A stretch of 64,000 bases of DNA, taken from NCBI GenBank assembly GCA_016177705.1, contig JACOUT010000014.1, positions 186,001-250,000 of the forward strand, read 5' to 3'. The stretch is from Deltaproteobacteria bacterium (lineage in GTDB: Bacteria > Myxococcota > UBA727 > VGSZ01). This document shows positions 10,941 through 19,923 of this stretch, piece by piece. Both the position numbers and the translations under genes were made by a program. Position 1 is the stretch's first letter, and each line of letters opens with the position of its first letter. The notes under the pieces are model-generated. The model searched no databases. It was not told the DNA's origin and saw nothing but the letters and a program-made list of their open reading frames with translations.

Positions 10941-12514
10941 ACCTCCTCGACTCTCACCTGCTCACCTGGTTGACCGCCGTGCCCGCGGTCGGAGCCGTCG
11001 TCGTGCTGCTGGCGCGCAGGCAGCGCCCAACCGTCTCGCGCGGCCTGGCGCTCGCCTTCACGGGCGTGGCCATGTTGCTGACGCTGCGCGTGCTCTGGCT
11101 GTTCGATCCGAGCAAGGCCGGCCCCCAGCTCTCCGAGCGCTTCACCTGGATCCCGACCTTGCACGCCGACTACGTGGTGGGCGTCGACGGCTTGAGCATT
11201 TTGCTGTTGCTGCTGTCCGCGCTGATCGTGCCGCTCGCCATCGCCGCCTCTTGGCGGTCATCGGGGAAGGGTAACGACGACGCGCGCCTCACCTCGATGC
11301 TGATGCTGCTGTTGCAGTCGGGCATGTTCGGCGTGTTCACGGCGCTCAGCTTCTTCCACTGGTTCCTGTTCTGGGAGGTGGTGCTGATCCCCGCCTTCTT
11401 CCTGGTGCGCGCGGGCGGCACTGCGCTGGCGCGCCGCGCGGCGCTCAAGTTCTTGCTGACCACGTTGGTCGGCAGCGTCGCCATGCTGCTCGCGTTCCAG
11501 GCCATGCTGTTCGCCGCCAACACGCTCGACTTCGCGGAGCTGGCGCGCTTGGGCAAGAGCGGCGCGCTCGCCGGCAAGCTGGCGCAGCTCGCCGCAGACG
11601 CCGGGCTCGGCTGGTCCGCGTCGACCTGCGCAGCGCTCGCCTTCGGCGGCGTGCTGCTCGCGATCGCCATCAAGACGCCGATGTGGCCGCTGCACACGTG
11701 GCTGCCCGACACCTACGCCGAGGCGCCCTCGCCGACCACGCTGTTGCTCACCGCCGGCATGTCGAAAATGGGCGTGTACGCGCTCTTGCGCATCGCGCTG
11801 CCCATCTTCCCCGACACGGCACAGCGCCTGGCGCCGCTCTTGCTCGGCTTCGCCGTCGTCACCGTGGTCGCCGGTGCGTTCGCGGCGCTGGCGCAGACCG
11901 ACCTCAAGCGCATCATGGCCTACTCGTCGGTCAACCACGTCGGCTTCTGTCTGGTCGGCGCCTTTGCCGCCGTCGGCGCCGGCACCGGGCTCACCGACGA
12001 TCGCGCCGCCGCCATGAGCGGCGCCGTGTTGCAGATGTTCGTGCACGGCGTCACCGCAGGCGCGATGTTCTTCCTGTTGAACGCGCTCGAGGAGCGCACC
12101 GGCCACCGCGGCCTGCACGACTTCGGCGGGCTGCGGCGCGCGGCCCCCTGGTTCTGCGGCGCCTTCGGCGTCGTCACCTTCGCCTCGCTCGGCCTGCCGG
12201 GACTCGCCGGCTTCGTCAGCGAGCTCTTGGTCTTGCGCGGCACCTTCATGCTGGCGCCGCTGATGGCAGCGCTCTCGCTCATCGGCGTCTTCGTCACGGC
12301 GGTGTTCCTGCTCACCGTCATCCAGCGCGTCTGGTGGGGGCCGCCGCGGCAATGGACCGTGCCGCTGCCCGACCTGACGCCGCGTGAGCTGGTCGTCGCG
12401 GGCGTGTTGGTCGCGCTCATCGTCGCGGTCGGCGTCATGCCCGGGCCGTTCGTCGCGCAAGGCAGCGCCGCCGTCGACGCGCTGGTGGCGACGTTCGCCG
12501 GAGGTGCCCGGTGA
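10937..12514 (+). CDS. nuoM: NADH-quinone oxidoreductase subunit M, first copy
   Basis: A 525-aa antiporter-type proton pump. All three channel residues expected for NuoM are visible: TM5 Glu147 in FWEVVLIPAFF, TM7 Lys246 in AIAIKTPMWPLHTWLPD, and the TM12 glutamate in GLAGFVSELLVL. The ATG overlaps the nuoL stop and its own stop overlaps the GTG of the second nuoM. The two NuoM proteins share only family-level similarity, so this is not a recent duplication. With L, the second M and N it makes four pump subunits in this operon rather than three. Confidence 0.94.
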
Positions 12515-14058
12515 ACGCGCCGCTGTTCTCGCTCGCCCGCCTCGACTGGACCATCTACCTGTCGTGGATCGGCGTGCTCGCGGTCCTGCTCATCCCCGCC
12601 GGCAAGAAGGAGGCGATCCGCTGGACCGCGCTCGCCTTCGCGGCCGCGAGCCTGGTGGTCGCGTGCGTCGGCCTGTTCACCTGGGCGCCGGCGACGGGCG
12701 GCAGCGGCATGGACGCGCTGCGCGCGTCCTTCAAGCCCTTCGAGGTCACCCTGCCGTGGATCCCGGCGCTCGGCGCCAGCTACCACCTGGGCGCCGACGG
12801 CATCAGCCTGCCGTTGCTGGTCTTGACCGGCGTGGTCGCCGTCACCGGCATCCTGTTCTCGTGGAACCAGGAGAACCGGGTCAAAGAGTTCTTCGCCTTC
12901 CTGCTCCTGCTCGTGAGCGGCGTCTACGGCGTGTTCCTGTCGCTCGACGTGCTCTTGCTGTTCGCCTTCTACGAGCTGGCCATCATCCCCAAGTACTTCA
13001 TCATCGCCATCTGGGGCTCGACGCGCAAAGAGTACGCGGCCATGAAGCTGGTGCTCTACAGCTTCGCCGGCAGCTCGCTGGTCTTCGTCGGCATCATCGC
13101 GCTCTGGGCCAAGGCGGGCGGCACCACCTTCGATCTGCTGGCGCTCAAAGAGGTCGCCTTCGCCACCGACTTCCAGGTCTTCTGCTTCCCGCTCATCTTC
13201 GTCGGCTTTGCCGTCTTGGCCGGCATGTGGCCGTTTCACACCTGGGCGCCCACCGGCCACTCGGCCGCGCCCACGGCGGCGTCGATGCTGCTCGCCGGCG
13301 TGGTGATGAAGCTCGGCGCCTACGGCTGCCTGCGCGTCGGCATCTTCTTGTTCCCCGAGGCGCTCACCGCCTACGGCGGCTTCTGGCAGCTCACCATCGC
13401 CGTGCTGGCGGTCATCGGCATCGTCTACGGCGCCGGTGCGGCGCTGGTGCAACGCGACTTCAAGTTCGTCGTCGGCTACTCGAGCGTCAGCCACATGGGT
13501 TTCGTGCTGCTCGGGCTGGTGACGCTCAACACCGTCGGCCTCGACGGCGCGGTCTTGCAGATGTTCTCGCACGGCATCGTCGCCAGCCTGTTGTTCGCCA
13601 CGGTAGGCCGCATGGTCTACGACCGCACGCACACGCGCGAGCTGTCGGAGCTGCGCAGCATGCGGTTGGTAACGCAGCTGCCGTTCGCCGCTGTCGTCTT
13701 CATCATCGGCGGCCTGGCCTCCATGGGTCTGCCCGGCTTCTCCGGCTTCGTCGCCGAGATGCAGGTGCTGGTGGGCGCGTGGCAGCACTTCCCCTGGCTG
13801 ACCATCATCACGGGCGCCGGCATCGTCGTCACGGTCTGGTACACCTTCCGCGCCTTCCTCACCGCCTTCTTCGGCGAGAGTGGTGCTGGCGGCGAGCACC
13901 TTGAGCCGTTGCCGCCGATCACCTGGCAGGAGCGGACGGCCTCCTTCATCCTGCTCGCGCTCCTGGTGCTCGTGGGCGTGCTGCCGTCGATCTTGCTGGA
14001 TCGCATCGACGCGAGCGCGCAGCTGTTCATCAACTCCATCACGCAGGCCATCCCCTGA
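12511..14058 (+). CDS. nuoM: NADH-quinone oxidoreductase subunit M, second divergent copy lacking TM7 Lys
   Basis: A 515-aa antiporter-type subunit of the NuoM family. The TM5 glutamate (Glu155 in FAFYELAIIPKYF), the TM8 lysine (LLAGVVMKLGAYG) and the TM12 glutamate (GFSGFVAEMQVL) are kept. At TM7, where NuoM proteins normally read V-K-x-P-x-x-PFHTW, this protein reads VLAGMWPFHTW, so the central lysine is replaced by Leu236. It starts with GTG overlapping the first nuoM stop. It is either an extra pump with altered wiring or the main NuoM of a variant lineage; sequence alone does not decide. Confidence 0.93.
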   Translation: MNAPLFSLARLDWTIYLSWIGVLAVLLIPAGKKEAIRWTALAFAAASLVVACVGLFTWAPATGGSGMDALRASFKPFEVTLPWIPALGASYHLGADGISLPLLVLTGVVAVTGILFSWNQENRVKEFFAFLLLLVSGVYGVFLSLDVLLLFAFYELAIIPKYFIIAIWGSTRKEYAAMKLVLYSFAGSSLVFVGIIALWAKAGGTTFDLLALKEVAFATDFQVFCFPLIFVGFAVLAGMWPFHTWAPTGHSAAPTAASMLLAGVVMKLGAYGCLRVGIFLFPEALTAYGGFWQLTIAVLAVIGIVYGAGAALVQRDFKFVVGYSSVSHMGFVLLGLVTLNTVGLDGAVLQMFSHGIVASLLFATVGRMVYDRTHTRELSELRSMRLVTQLPFAAVVFIIGGLASMGLPGFSGFVAEMQVLVGAWQHFPWLTIITGAGIVVTVWYTFRAFLTAFFGESGAGGEHLEPLPPITWQERTASFILLALLVLVGVLPSILLDRIDASAQLFINSITQAIP

Positions 14059-15593
14059 ACCCGCTCGCCCTCGCCCAAGCCACCGCCCCCGAGATCGCGC
14101 TGACGACGTTGGCGCTGGTCGTGCTCCTGGTCGACGTCGGGCTGCTGCGCGCCAAGGAGCCCGCCAGCCGCGCCGCCTGGATCGGCGGGCTGACCGTGCT
14201 CGGGCTCGTCGGTGTGCTGGCGCTGCTCGGGCAACACCTGGCGGTCACCGGCGACCTCTACTTCATGGACCGCGACCGCGTGCTCGTGATCGATCGCCTG
14301 GCCATCGTGCTGCGCATCATCATCGTGGCGCTCGCGCTCGGCGCTTCGCTCTTGTCGATCCGGTACCCGTTCACCAAGCACTACGGCGAGTACTTCGCGC
14401 TCTTGTTGTTCGCCACCGTGGGCCTCAACCTGCTGGTCGCCACCGAGAACCTGCTGATGTTTTTCGTCGCGCTCGAGCTCTTGAGCGTCTGCCTGTACGC
14501 GCTCACCGGCATGCACCGCGGCGTGCTGCGCTCGGCCGAAGGCGCGGTCAAATACTTCATGGTGGGCGCGCTCTCCTCGGCGTTCCTGCTCTTTGGTCTG
14601 TCGTGGATCGTGGGCAGCACCGGCGCCACCGACCTGCCCGCGCTCAGAGACGCGCTCGCCGGCGGCGGCAATGCCCTGCGCCTGACGGGCCTGGTCTTCG
14701 TCGTCGTGGGGCTCGGCTTCAAGCTCGCCGCCGTGCCCTTCCACACCTGGACGCCGGACGCCTACCAGGGCGCGCCTACCCCGGTCACCGCCTTCATCGC
14801 TACCGCGTCCAAGGTGGCGAGCTTCGTGGTGGGCGCCAAGATTCTGCTGGTCGGCTTCGCCGGCATGGCGGGCTCGGCGCACTGGCCGTGGCGCGAGCTG
14901 TCGAGCGGCACCTTCGGCGCCGCGCGCATCGAGCCCGGCTGGGTGCTGCTGCTCGCCGTGCTCGCGGCCGCCAGCATGATCTGGGGCAACCTGGCGGCGC
15001 TCACGCAGAAGAACGTCAAGCGCATGCTCGCCTACTCGAGCATCGCACACACCGGCTACCTGCTGCTCGGCGTGATGGCGGCGAACCAAGCCGGGCTGAC
15101 GGCTGTGCTGGCGTATCTCGTGGCGTATGCCGTCACCACGCTCGGCGCCTTCGGCGTGGTCGCCGCGCTCACCCGTCAGCTCGGCGGCGACGACCTCGAG
15201 GACCTCGACGGCTTGGCGCGCCGCGCCCCCGGCATGGCGCTGTTGCTGCTCGTGTTCGTGCTGTCGCTCGCCGGCATCCCGCCGCTCGCCGGCTTCATCG
15301 CCAAGTTCAACCTGTTCGCGGTAGCGGTGCGCGCCGACGCGCAGGAGCTCGGGCTCTTGTGGTTGGTCTTCGTCGGCCTCGCCGGCAGCGCGGTGTCGCT
15401 CTACTACTACGTGCTCATTCTCAAGCACGCCTTGGTGCACGCGCCCCGCCGCTCGGACCCGGTGCGCGTCGACACGCTGTGGATGGTGCCGCTGGTCGTC
15501 CTGGCCGTGCTCGTCGTCGTCATCGGCGCCTGGCCGCAGCCGCTGCTCGAGCTGTTCGGCGCCTTGGTCGAAGGCGCCGGCTTGATCCGCTGA
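14055..15593 (+). CDS. nuoN: NADH-quinone oxidoreductase subunit N, probable CTG start
   Basis: About 512 aa if read from CTG at 14055, which overlaps the preceding stop (CTGA) and gives the family-typical NPLALAQATAPEIAL N-terminus with a complete first helix. The first conventional start, TTG at 14109, would remove 18 residues including much of that helix. Channel residues are present: TM5 glutamate (FFVALELLSVCLY), TM7 lysine (LGFKLAAVPFHTW) and TM12 lysine (LAGFIAKFNLF). This is the last operon gene; a convergent toxin gene ends 12 bases beyond its stop, with no clear hairpin terminator between. Confidence 0.93.
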   Translation: MNPLALAQATAPEIALTTLALVVLLVDVGLLRAKEPASRAAWIGGLTVLGLVGVLALLGQHLAVTGDLYFMDRDRVLVIDRLAIVLRIIIVALALGASLLSIRYPFTKHYGEYFALLLFATVGLNLLVATENLLMFFVALELLSVCLYALTGMHRGVLRSAEGAVKYFMVGALSSAFLLFGLSWIVGSTGATDLPALRDALAGGGNALRLTGLVFVVVGLGFKLAAVPFHTWTPDAYQGAPTPVTAFIATASKVASFVVGAKILLVGFAGMAGSAHWPWRELSSGTFGAARIEPGWVLLLAVLAAASMIWGNLAALTQKNVKRMLAYSSIAHTGYLLLGVMAANQAGLTAVLAYLVAYAVTTLGAFGVVAALTRQLGGDDLEDLDGLARRAPGMALLLLVFVLSLAGIPPLAGFIAKFNLFAVAVRADAQELGLLWLVFVGLAGSAVSLYYYVLILKHALVHAPRRSDPVRVDTLWMVPLVVLAVLVVVIGAWPQPLLELFGALVEGAGLIR

Positions 15594-15605
15594 CCGCCGA
15601 CCGGC

Positions 15606-16037
15606 TCACTGCGCGATGGGGTTCACCCAGCGTAGCTGCGGAAACCGCGCGAAGTCGCTGTCGTTCGAGTGCAGCTCGGCCTGGTGCTCGATGGCGAAGG
15701 CCGCGAGCTGCGCGTCGGTGGTCAGCTCCCCGGCGGAGCCGACGGAGCGCAGGAGGCCGAAGGTGATCTCCAGGTGCCGCGGCCCTGGCGCCAACAGGTG
15801 CACGTGCGGCTGCTCGAGCCAGCGTTCGACGATGCCAAGCGCCAACTCGAGAGGCAGCGGTGGGTTGAGCACGCGGCGGTGCGTGCCGACGCGCAGGAAC
15901 GCGAAGATCGCTACGGGCACGAGGGCGACGTCCTCGTCGCCGTTCATGATGCCGTCGAGCCAACGGCGCGCACGCGGGTGCTCAGCGAACGCATCGACCG
16001 TGGCGTAGAGCAGCAGGTTGGCGTCTGGGATGATCAT
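15606..16037 (-). CDS. PIN-domain toxin (VapC-like ribonuclease)
   Basis: A 143-aa PIN-domain protein. Metal-binding acids are visible in IPDANLLLYA (Asp5), in ELTTDAQLAA, and in the C-terminal HSNDSDFARF. VapC toxins of this kind cut RNA when released from their antitoxin. The ATG overlaps the stop of the upstream antitoxin gene by four bases, the usual toxin-antitoxin arrangement. It ends convergent with nuoN. Which VapC subgroup it belongs to, and its RNA target, cannot be told from sequence. Confidence 0.88.
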   Translation of the reverse strand: MIIPDANLLLYATVDAFAEHPRARRWLDGIMNGDEDVALVPVAIFAFLRVGTHRRVLNPPLPLELALGIVERWLEQPHVHLLAPGPRHLEITFGLLRSVGSAGELTTDAQLAAFAIEHQAELHSNDSDFARFPQLRWVNPIAQ

Positions 16038-16288
16038 CGGCCTGGCTTGCCGAGCAGGGCCTCGTCCTCGAGCTCGTCGGCCAGTCGGTTGAGGTGACCG
16101 GGATCGATGCCGGCCTGCAAACGTGCATGGTGGACCTCGACCTGCAAGCGCTTCTTTCGCTGTGGACGCCGCGTCAGCCCGCGGCGCAGCGCGTCGTTCA
16201 CGACCTGCTTGAACGGCTGGCGCAAACGGTGCGCCTCTTGCTCGAGCAGCGCAGCCACGTCGGGGTCGAGGGTCAGCGTGGTGCGCAT
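16034..16288 (-). CDS. Antitoxin of VapBC-type pair (ribbon-helix-helix)
   Basis: An 84-aa protein starting MRTTLTLDPDVAALLEQEA, the common N-terminus of ribbon-helix-helix antitoxins (DUF2191-like), with a DNA-binding strand first and the toxin-neutralising basic/acidic C-terminus after. The frame is open 17 codons upstream, but the ATG at 16288 matches the family start. It precedes and overlaps the PIN toxin gene. Such antitoxins usually repress their own promoter; the region just upstream (16289-16340) would hold the operator, but no clear palindrome stands out. Confidence 0.82.
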   Translation of the reverse strand: MRTTLTLDPDVAALLEQEAHRLRQPFKQVVNDALRRGLTRRPQRKKRLQVEVHHARLQAGIDPGHLNRLADELEDEALLGKPGR

Positions 16289-16356
16289 GAAAGCATCATG
16301 ATGCCTCACCAGCAAAGCGTCAAGATGCGCCCCCGTCACCGGGCGCGTTCCCGTAG

Positions 16357-17738
16357 GGCCGCGTCGACCTCGCCGCTGACAGCGGCTGGCTACCGGCGCC
16401 GGACCTGGCTCGGCACGTCCTCGACGTCACCCCGGGCGCCGACTGGCCGGTGCGCAAGGCGGCGCTCGAAGTGCTGCTCGCGCGCATCGAGCAGGTCGGG
16501 GCGAACGAGCTGGTAGCGCACCCGCACACGCGCATGCCGGGCCCCGGCTGGTACCGGGTGCGCCGCGCCCCCGGCATGGAACAGATCGCGACCCTCGTGA
16601 CCTCGACCGCGCCCGCGCGCGCGAGCTGCTCCTGCGCCGACTTCCTGCGCAGCTCGCTCGGCCTCTGTGTGCACACGGTCGCGGCTGTGACGGCGGCTCG
16701 TGCGCGCTGCGCGACCGCGGCACCGTTGCGTGCGCGCGCGCTATCGGCTCGCGCTCACCGGCACGCCGATGGAGAACCGCCTCGACGAGCTGGCCTCCGT
16801 GGTCGGTTTCATCGATGAGCAGGCGCTCGAGCCGCGCTGGCGACTCGATGCGCAGCACGCGACCCGCGTCGACAGCAGGCGCGAGGTGGCCGGCGCACGC
16901 AACCTGTCGAGCTTGCGTGAGCGTCTGGCGCCGTGGCTGTTGCGTCGCTTGCGGCGCGACGTGCTCGGTCAGCTGCCGTGTCGGCATGACACCAAGGTGC
17001 CGGTGGGGCTGACCCGCGCACAGGCCGTGGCGCACGACGAGCTCGATCGTCCCATCCGACGCCTCGCGCAGCAGGGCGCCAAGCGCCCGCTCTCCCGCCC
17101 CGAGTTCGTGCGCCTGATGTCGTTGTTGACGCAGCAGCGCATCATCTGCGACGGCATGGCGCTGCGCGAATTCGCGGAGCGCTGGCCACACCTTCGCGAG
17201 CAGCGTCCCGAACCCAAGCTGCTGAGCGCGCTCGACGCGCCCAAGCTCGCCGCCGTGCGCGAGCTCATCGAAGAGGTGGTCGTTCGCCAGCGCCGCAAGG
17301 TGGTGGTGTTCAGTCAGTGGCGTCGCATGCTGCAGCTGCTCGAGTGGGCCACACGCGACCTGCTGGCGAAGAACGGCGTGCGCGCGGTGTTCTTCACCGG
17401 CCAGGAGCGGTCGCAGCGGCGCACCCATAACCTGGTCGACTTCCACGACGACGACGCCACGCGCGTGCTGTTCGCCACCGACGCCGGCGGCGTCGGGCTC
17501 AACCTGCAGCGCGCGGCGGCCACCGTCATCAACGTGGAGTCGCCGTGGAACCCCGCCGTGCTCGAGCAGCGCATCGGCCGCGTACACAGAAACGGCCAGG
17601 CGCGACCCGTGGACGTCTTCCTCGTCACCACCGAGGGCGGCATCGAGTCGCGCGTGTGCGAGCTGGTCGGCAACAAGCGCGCGCTGTTCGACGGCCTGTT
17701 TCGACGGCCTCGCCGGCATCCTTCGTGCCGCGGCGTGA
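16357..17738 (+). pseudogene. Decayed SWIM zinc-finger / SNF2 helicase gene
   Basis: The 5' part (about 16357-16690) reads a SWIM-type zinc finger (SCSCADF, then LCVHTVAAV) after an in-frame TAG at 16354, with no good start. It then switches frame directly into the SNF2 motif III region (RLALTGTPMENRLDEL, about 16737). Walker A and the DEAH box, several hundred residues in intact relatives, are missing. The helicase C-half is well kept: FSQWRRML, TDAGGVGLNLQ, and QRIGRVHRNGQ. Near the end, an extra T in a repeated CTGTTCGACGGC-like stretch (about 17698) shifts the frame; undoing it would end at the TGA at 17736. Internal deletion plus two frame changes make this a remnant, lying beside the VapBC pair. 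Confidence 0.8.
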
Positions 17739-17798
17739 GCTGATCGGGGCGCCGACTTGCTCGGTCACGGCCAGCGCCGAGCATGCTACTGCCGTCGC

Positions 17799-18341
17799 GT
17801 GAAGATCGAAGCCGATGCCCGCGTGGCCTTTCCCCGAGCGATCGCGTTCCACACCTACCGCGACGAGCTGCAGAACCTCGTGCCGCACCTGCCGAACGTG
17901 CGCAGCATCGAGGTCAAGGAGTCGGAGGACGCACCCGGCGGGGTGGCATCTCGCACGCGCAAGCTGAACCTGTGGCGGGCCAAGGCCGACATCCCCGCGG
18001 CGGCGCAGCGGCTCATCAAGCCGGAGATGCTCGCGTGGGACGACCACGCGCTGTGGGACGAGGCCGACTGGACCTGCGAGTGGCGCGTGGTGCCGCACTT
18101 CTTCGGCGATCGCATCCGCTGCAGCGGCAAGAACCGCTACCTCGTCGACGGCGAGCACACCATCCTGCAGATCCGCGGCGACCTGACGGTGGACGCCAAC
18201 GGGCTGCCGGGCGTGCCGCGGCTGATCGCAGGAACGGTCGCTGCCGCCATCGAGCGGTTCGTGGTCGCGCTGCTGACGCCCAACCTCACCTCGGTGAGCA
18301 AGGGCCTCGAGGCGTACCTGCGATCGAAGCAGGCGAGTTGA
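17799..18341 (+). CDS. SRPBCC-like (DUF2505-type) protein
   Basis: A 180-aa protein opening KIEADARVAFPRAIAFHTYRD after a GTG start. The layout fits the helix-grip fold: an N-terminal strand, a helix with YRDEL, antiparallel strands with alternating polar/hydrophobic residues, and a long C-terminal helix (IAGTVAAAIERFVVALL). It resembles the DUF2505/polyketide-cyclase-like group, which bind hydrophobic ligands; no ligand can be inferred. The frame is open 14 codons upstream but the GTG at 17799 gives the natural N-terminus. It is flanked by the helicase remnant and a convergent aldo/keto reductase gene. Confidence 0.65.
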   Translation: MKIEADARVAFPRAIAFHTYRDELQNLVPHLPNVRSIEVKESEDAPGGVASRTRKLNLWRAKADIPAAAQRLIKPEMLAWDDHALWDEADWTCEWRVVPHFFGDRIRCSGKNRYLVDGEHTILQIRGDLTVDANGLPGVPRLIAGTVAAAIERFVVALLTPNLTSVSKGLEAYLRSKQAS

Positions 18342-18365
18342 CCGGCAACAGCCCTCGGACACGGT

Positions 18366-19226
18366 TCAGACGTACGCCAGCCGTCGGCCGCGGCTCGGGA
18401 ACACCGCATCGATGCGCGTGATCTCGCCCGGCGTCAGCGCGAGTTGCGCGGCCATCGCGTTGTCGTCGACGTGTGCGACGCTCGACGCCTTTGGGATTAC
18501 CACCACGCCCGGCATACGCAGCAGGAACGCGAGCGCGACGGCATGCGGCGTCGCGCCGTGCGCCCGCGCGACCTCCTCGAGCACTGCCCGCCTCGCCGTG
18601 GCGTCGCGCCCGGGCCGAACGAGCTGTCCCTGCCCGAGCGGGCTGTAGGCGACCAGCGCCATGCCGTGCCGTCGGCACCGCTCCAACAACGCGCCTTCGG
18701 CGTAGCGCTGCTCGAGGTGCAACAGCACCTGGTTGCAGGCGCAGCGCTCGAGCGGCACCAGCCGCGCCAACTCGTCCAGGTCGTCGACGTCGAAGTTGGA
18801 GACGCCGAAGCTCCGGATCTTGCCGGCGGCGAGCAGCGCCTCGAAGCCGGCCAGCGTCTCCGCCAACGGGTGCTGGCCGCGCCAGTGCAGCAGGTAACAG
18901 TCGAGGCGGTCGGTCCTCAGGCGTCGCAGGCTCTGCTCGCACGCGCGCACCGTACCCGCGCGCGAGGCATTCTCCGGCAGCACCTTCGAGACCAGGAAGA
19001 CCTCGTCACGTCGGTCGGCGATCGCCTCGGCGACGATCTCCTCGCAGGCGCCCTCGCCATACATCTCGGCGGTGTCGATGTGCGTCAGGCCGAGGTCGAG
19101 CCCGCGTCGCAGCGCCGCGATCGACGCCGCTTGGTCCGTTTGCATCTCCCACGTGCCCTGGCCAACGACGGGCACCGCGCCGACGCTGCCGAAGGGACGC
19201 GTGGGCAGCGCCGGCACGCCCGTCAC
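18366..19226 (-). CDS. Aldo/keto reductase
   Basis: A 286-aa (alpha/beta)8 oxidoreductase using NAD(P)H. The catalytic tetrad is visible: Asp in HIDTAEMYGEG, the tyrosine in the same motif, lysine in LVSKVLP and histidine in YLLHWRG. Also present are the FGVSNF strand, the SPLGQG loop and the IPKASS cofactor-binding segment. The GTG start overlaps the stop of the upstream gene by four bases. The substrate is unknown; the sequence is closest in style to the general stress/diketogulonate-reductase type. It is the last gene of a minus-strand group that begins at the lipoprotein gene at 22024. Confidence 0.9.
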   Translation of the reverse strand: MTGVPALPTRPFGSVGAVPVVGQGTWEMQTDQAASIAALRRGLDLGLTHIDTAEMYGEGACEEIVAEAIADRRDEVFLVSKVLPENASRAGTVRACEQSLRRLRTDRLDCYLLHWRGQHPLAETLAGFEALLAAGKIRSFGVSNFDVDDLDELARLVPLERCACNQVLLHLEQRYAEGALLERCRRHGMALVAYSPLGQGQLVRPGRDATARRAVLEEVARAHGATPHAVALAFLLRMPGVVVIPKASSVAHVDDNAMAAQLALTPGEITRIDAVFPSRGRRLAYV

Positions 19227-19909
19227 TTCTTGTCGGAGATGGTCGGGTCGTCGGCCTCGAAGTCGTCGAGGCTCGGCGACTGCGGCGGCTCGCTGCGGAG
19301 CGACGCCCCCTCGCCGCTCATGGTCAGGGCCGGCAGCATGCGGATCAAGGTCAGCTCGCGGCCGTCTGGCTGCACCGCGGTGAAACGCACGCCACGCCGA
19401 TCGAGCTTCTCGAGCTCCTCGACGCGCGTCTGCAAGAACTGGATTCGCGTCGCCAGGTCCTTGAGCGCGGTCTCGCCCGGGCCGAACGGGTCGCTGCGCA
19501 CGAAGGTCTCGCCGCAGAAGTAGAGGGGCCCGCGCAGGTCGTTGTTGTCTATCAGCTCGTCGCGCTCCTGCTCGGCGCGCTGGCAAGACAGCTCGAGCAG
19601 GAAGACGCGATGGCGCAGGTCGTGATCGGTCGGGTTGGCCTCGGACTTCTTGCGGTCGTGGCGCACGCGGCCGAGCAGCTCGCGCACCAGCTCGTTCTTC
19701 GCCTCGATCTCGTCGTTGAGCGCCTTGGGCAGGGCGCCGCTTTGCACCATGCGCTGCACCGCGAGCAGCCGGTCGGCGGGCTTGGCCTTGGCCCACAGCT
19801 CGTCGAGTTGGCGCATGCGATCGTGCATCTGAACGCCAGCGTGCTTGAGGCCGGCGCGGGCCTCGTCGAGCTCGAGGGCGATGCTGGTGGGATCTGGGGC
19901 GCCGGGCAT
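19223..19909 (-). CDS. Unrecognised 228-aa helical protein
   Basis: No family is recognised. The start at ATG 19909 gives MPGAPDPTSIALELDEARAG. The sequence is almost entirely helical and charged, with coiled-coil-like heptads at about 10-35, 65-120 and 150-185, and a short GPLYFCGETFVRSDPFGPGE interruption that may be a turn or binding loop. The C-terminal 35 residues are acidic and disordered-looking. There is no signal peptide or membrane segment. It lies 14 bases downstream of the sirtuin gene and overlaps the aldo/keto reductase gene (GTGA), so the three are probably co-expressed. Confidence 0.7.
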   Translation of the reverse strand: MPGAPDPTSIALELDEARAGLKHAGVQMHDRMRQLDELWAKAKPADRLLAVQRMVQSGALPKALNDEIEAKNELVRELLGRVRHDRKKSEANPTDHDLRHRVFLLELSCQRAEQERDELIDNNDLRGPLYFCGETFVRSDPFGPGETALKDLATRIQFLQTRVEELEKLDRRGVRFTAVQPDGRELTLIRMLPALTMSGEGASLRSEPPQSPSLDDFEADDPTISDKK

Positions 19910-19923
19910 CCGCTGACCCGAGT

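Noticed and set aside
11920-13899. 659-codon acidic frame antisense to both nuoM genes
   Set aside because: Low-complexity Glu/Asp/Gln/Arg composition is the mirror of hydrophobic membrane-helix codons; no start signal or homology.
16700-17743. A complete helicase gene
   Set aside because: Walker A and DEAH motifs are absent and the start falls inside motif III; it can only be a fragment.
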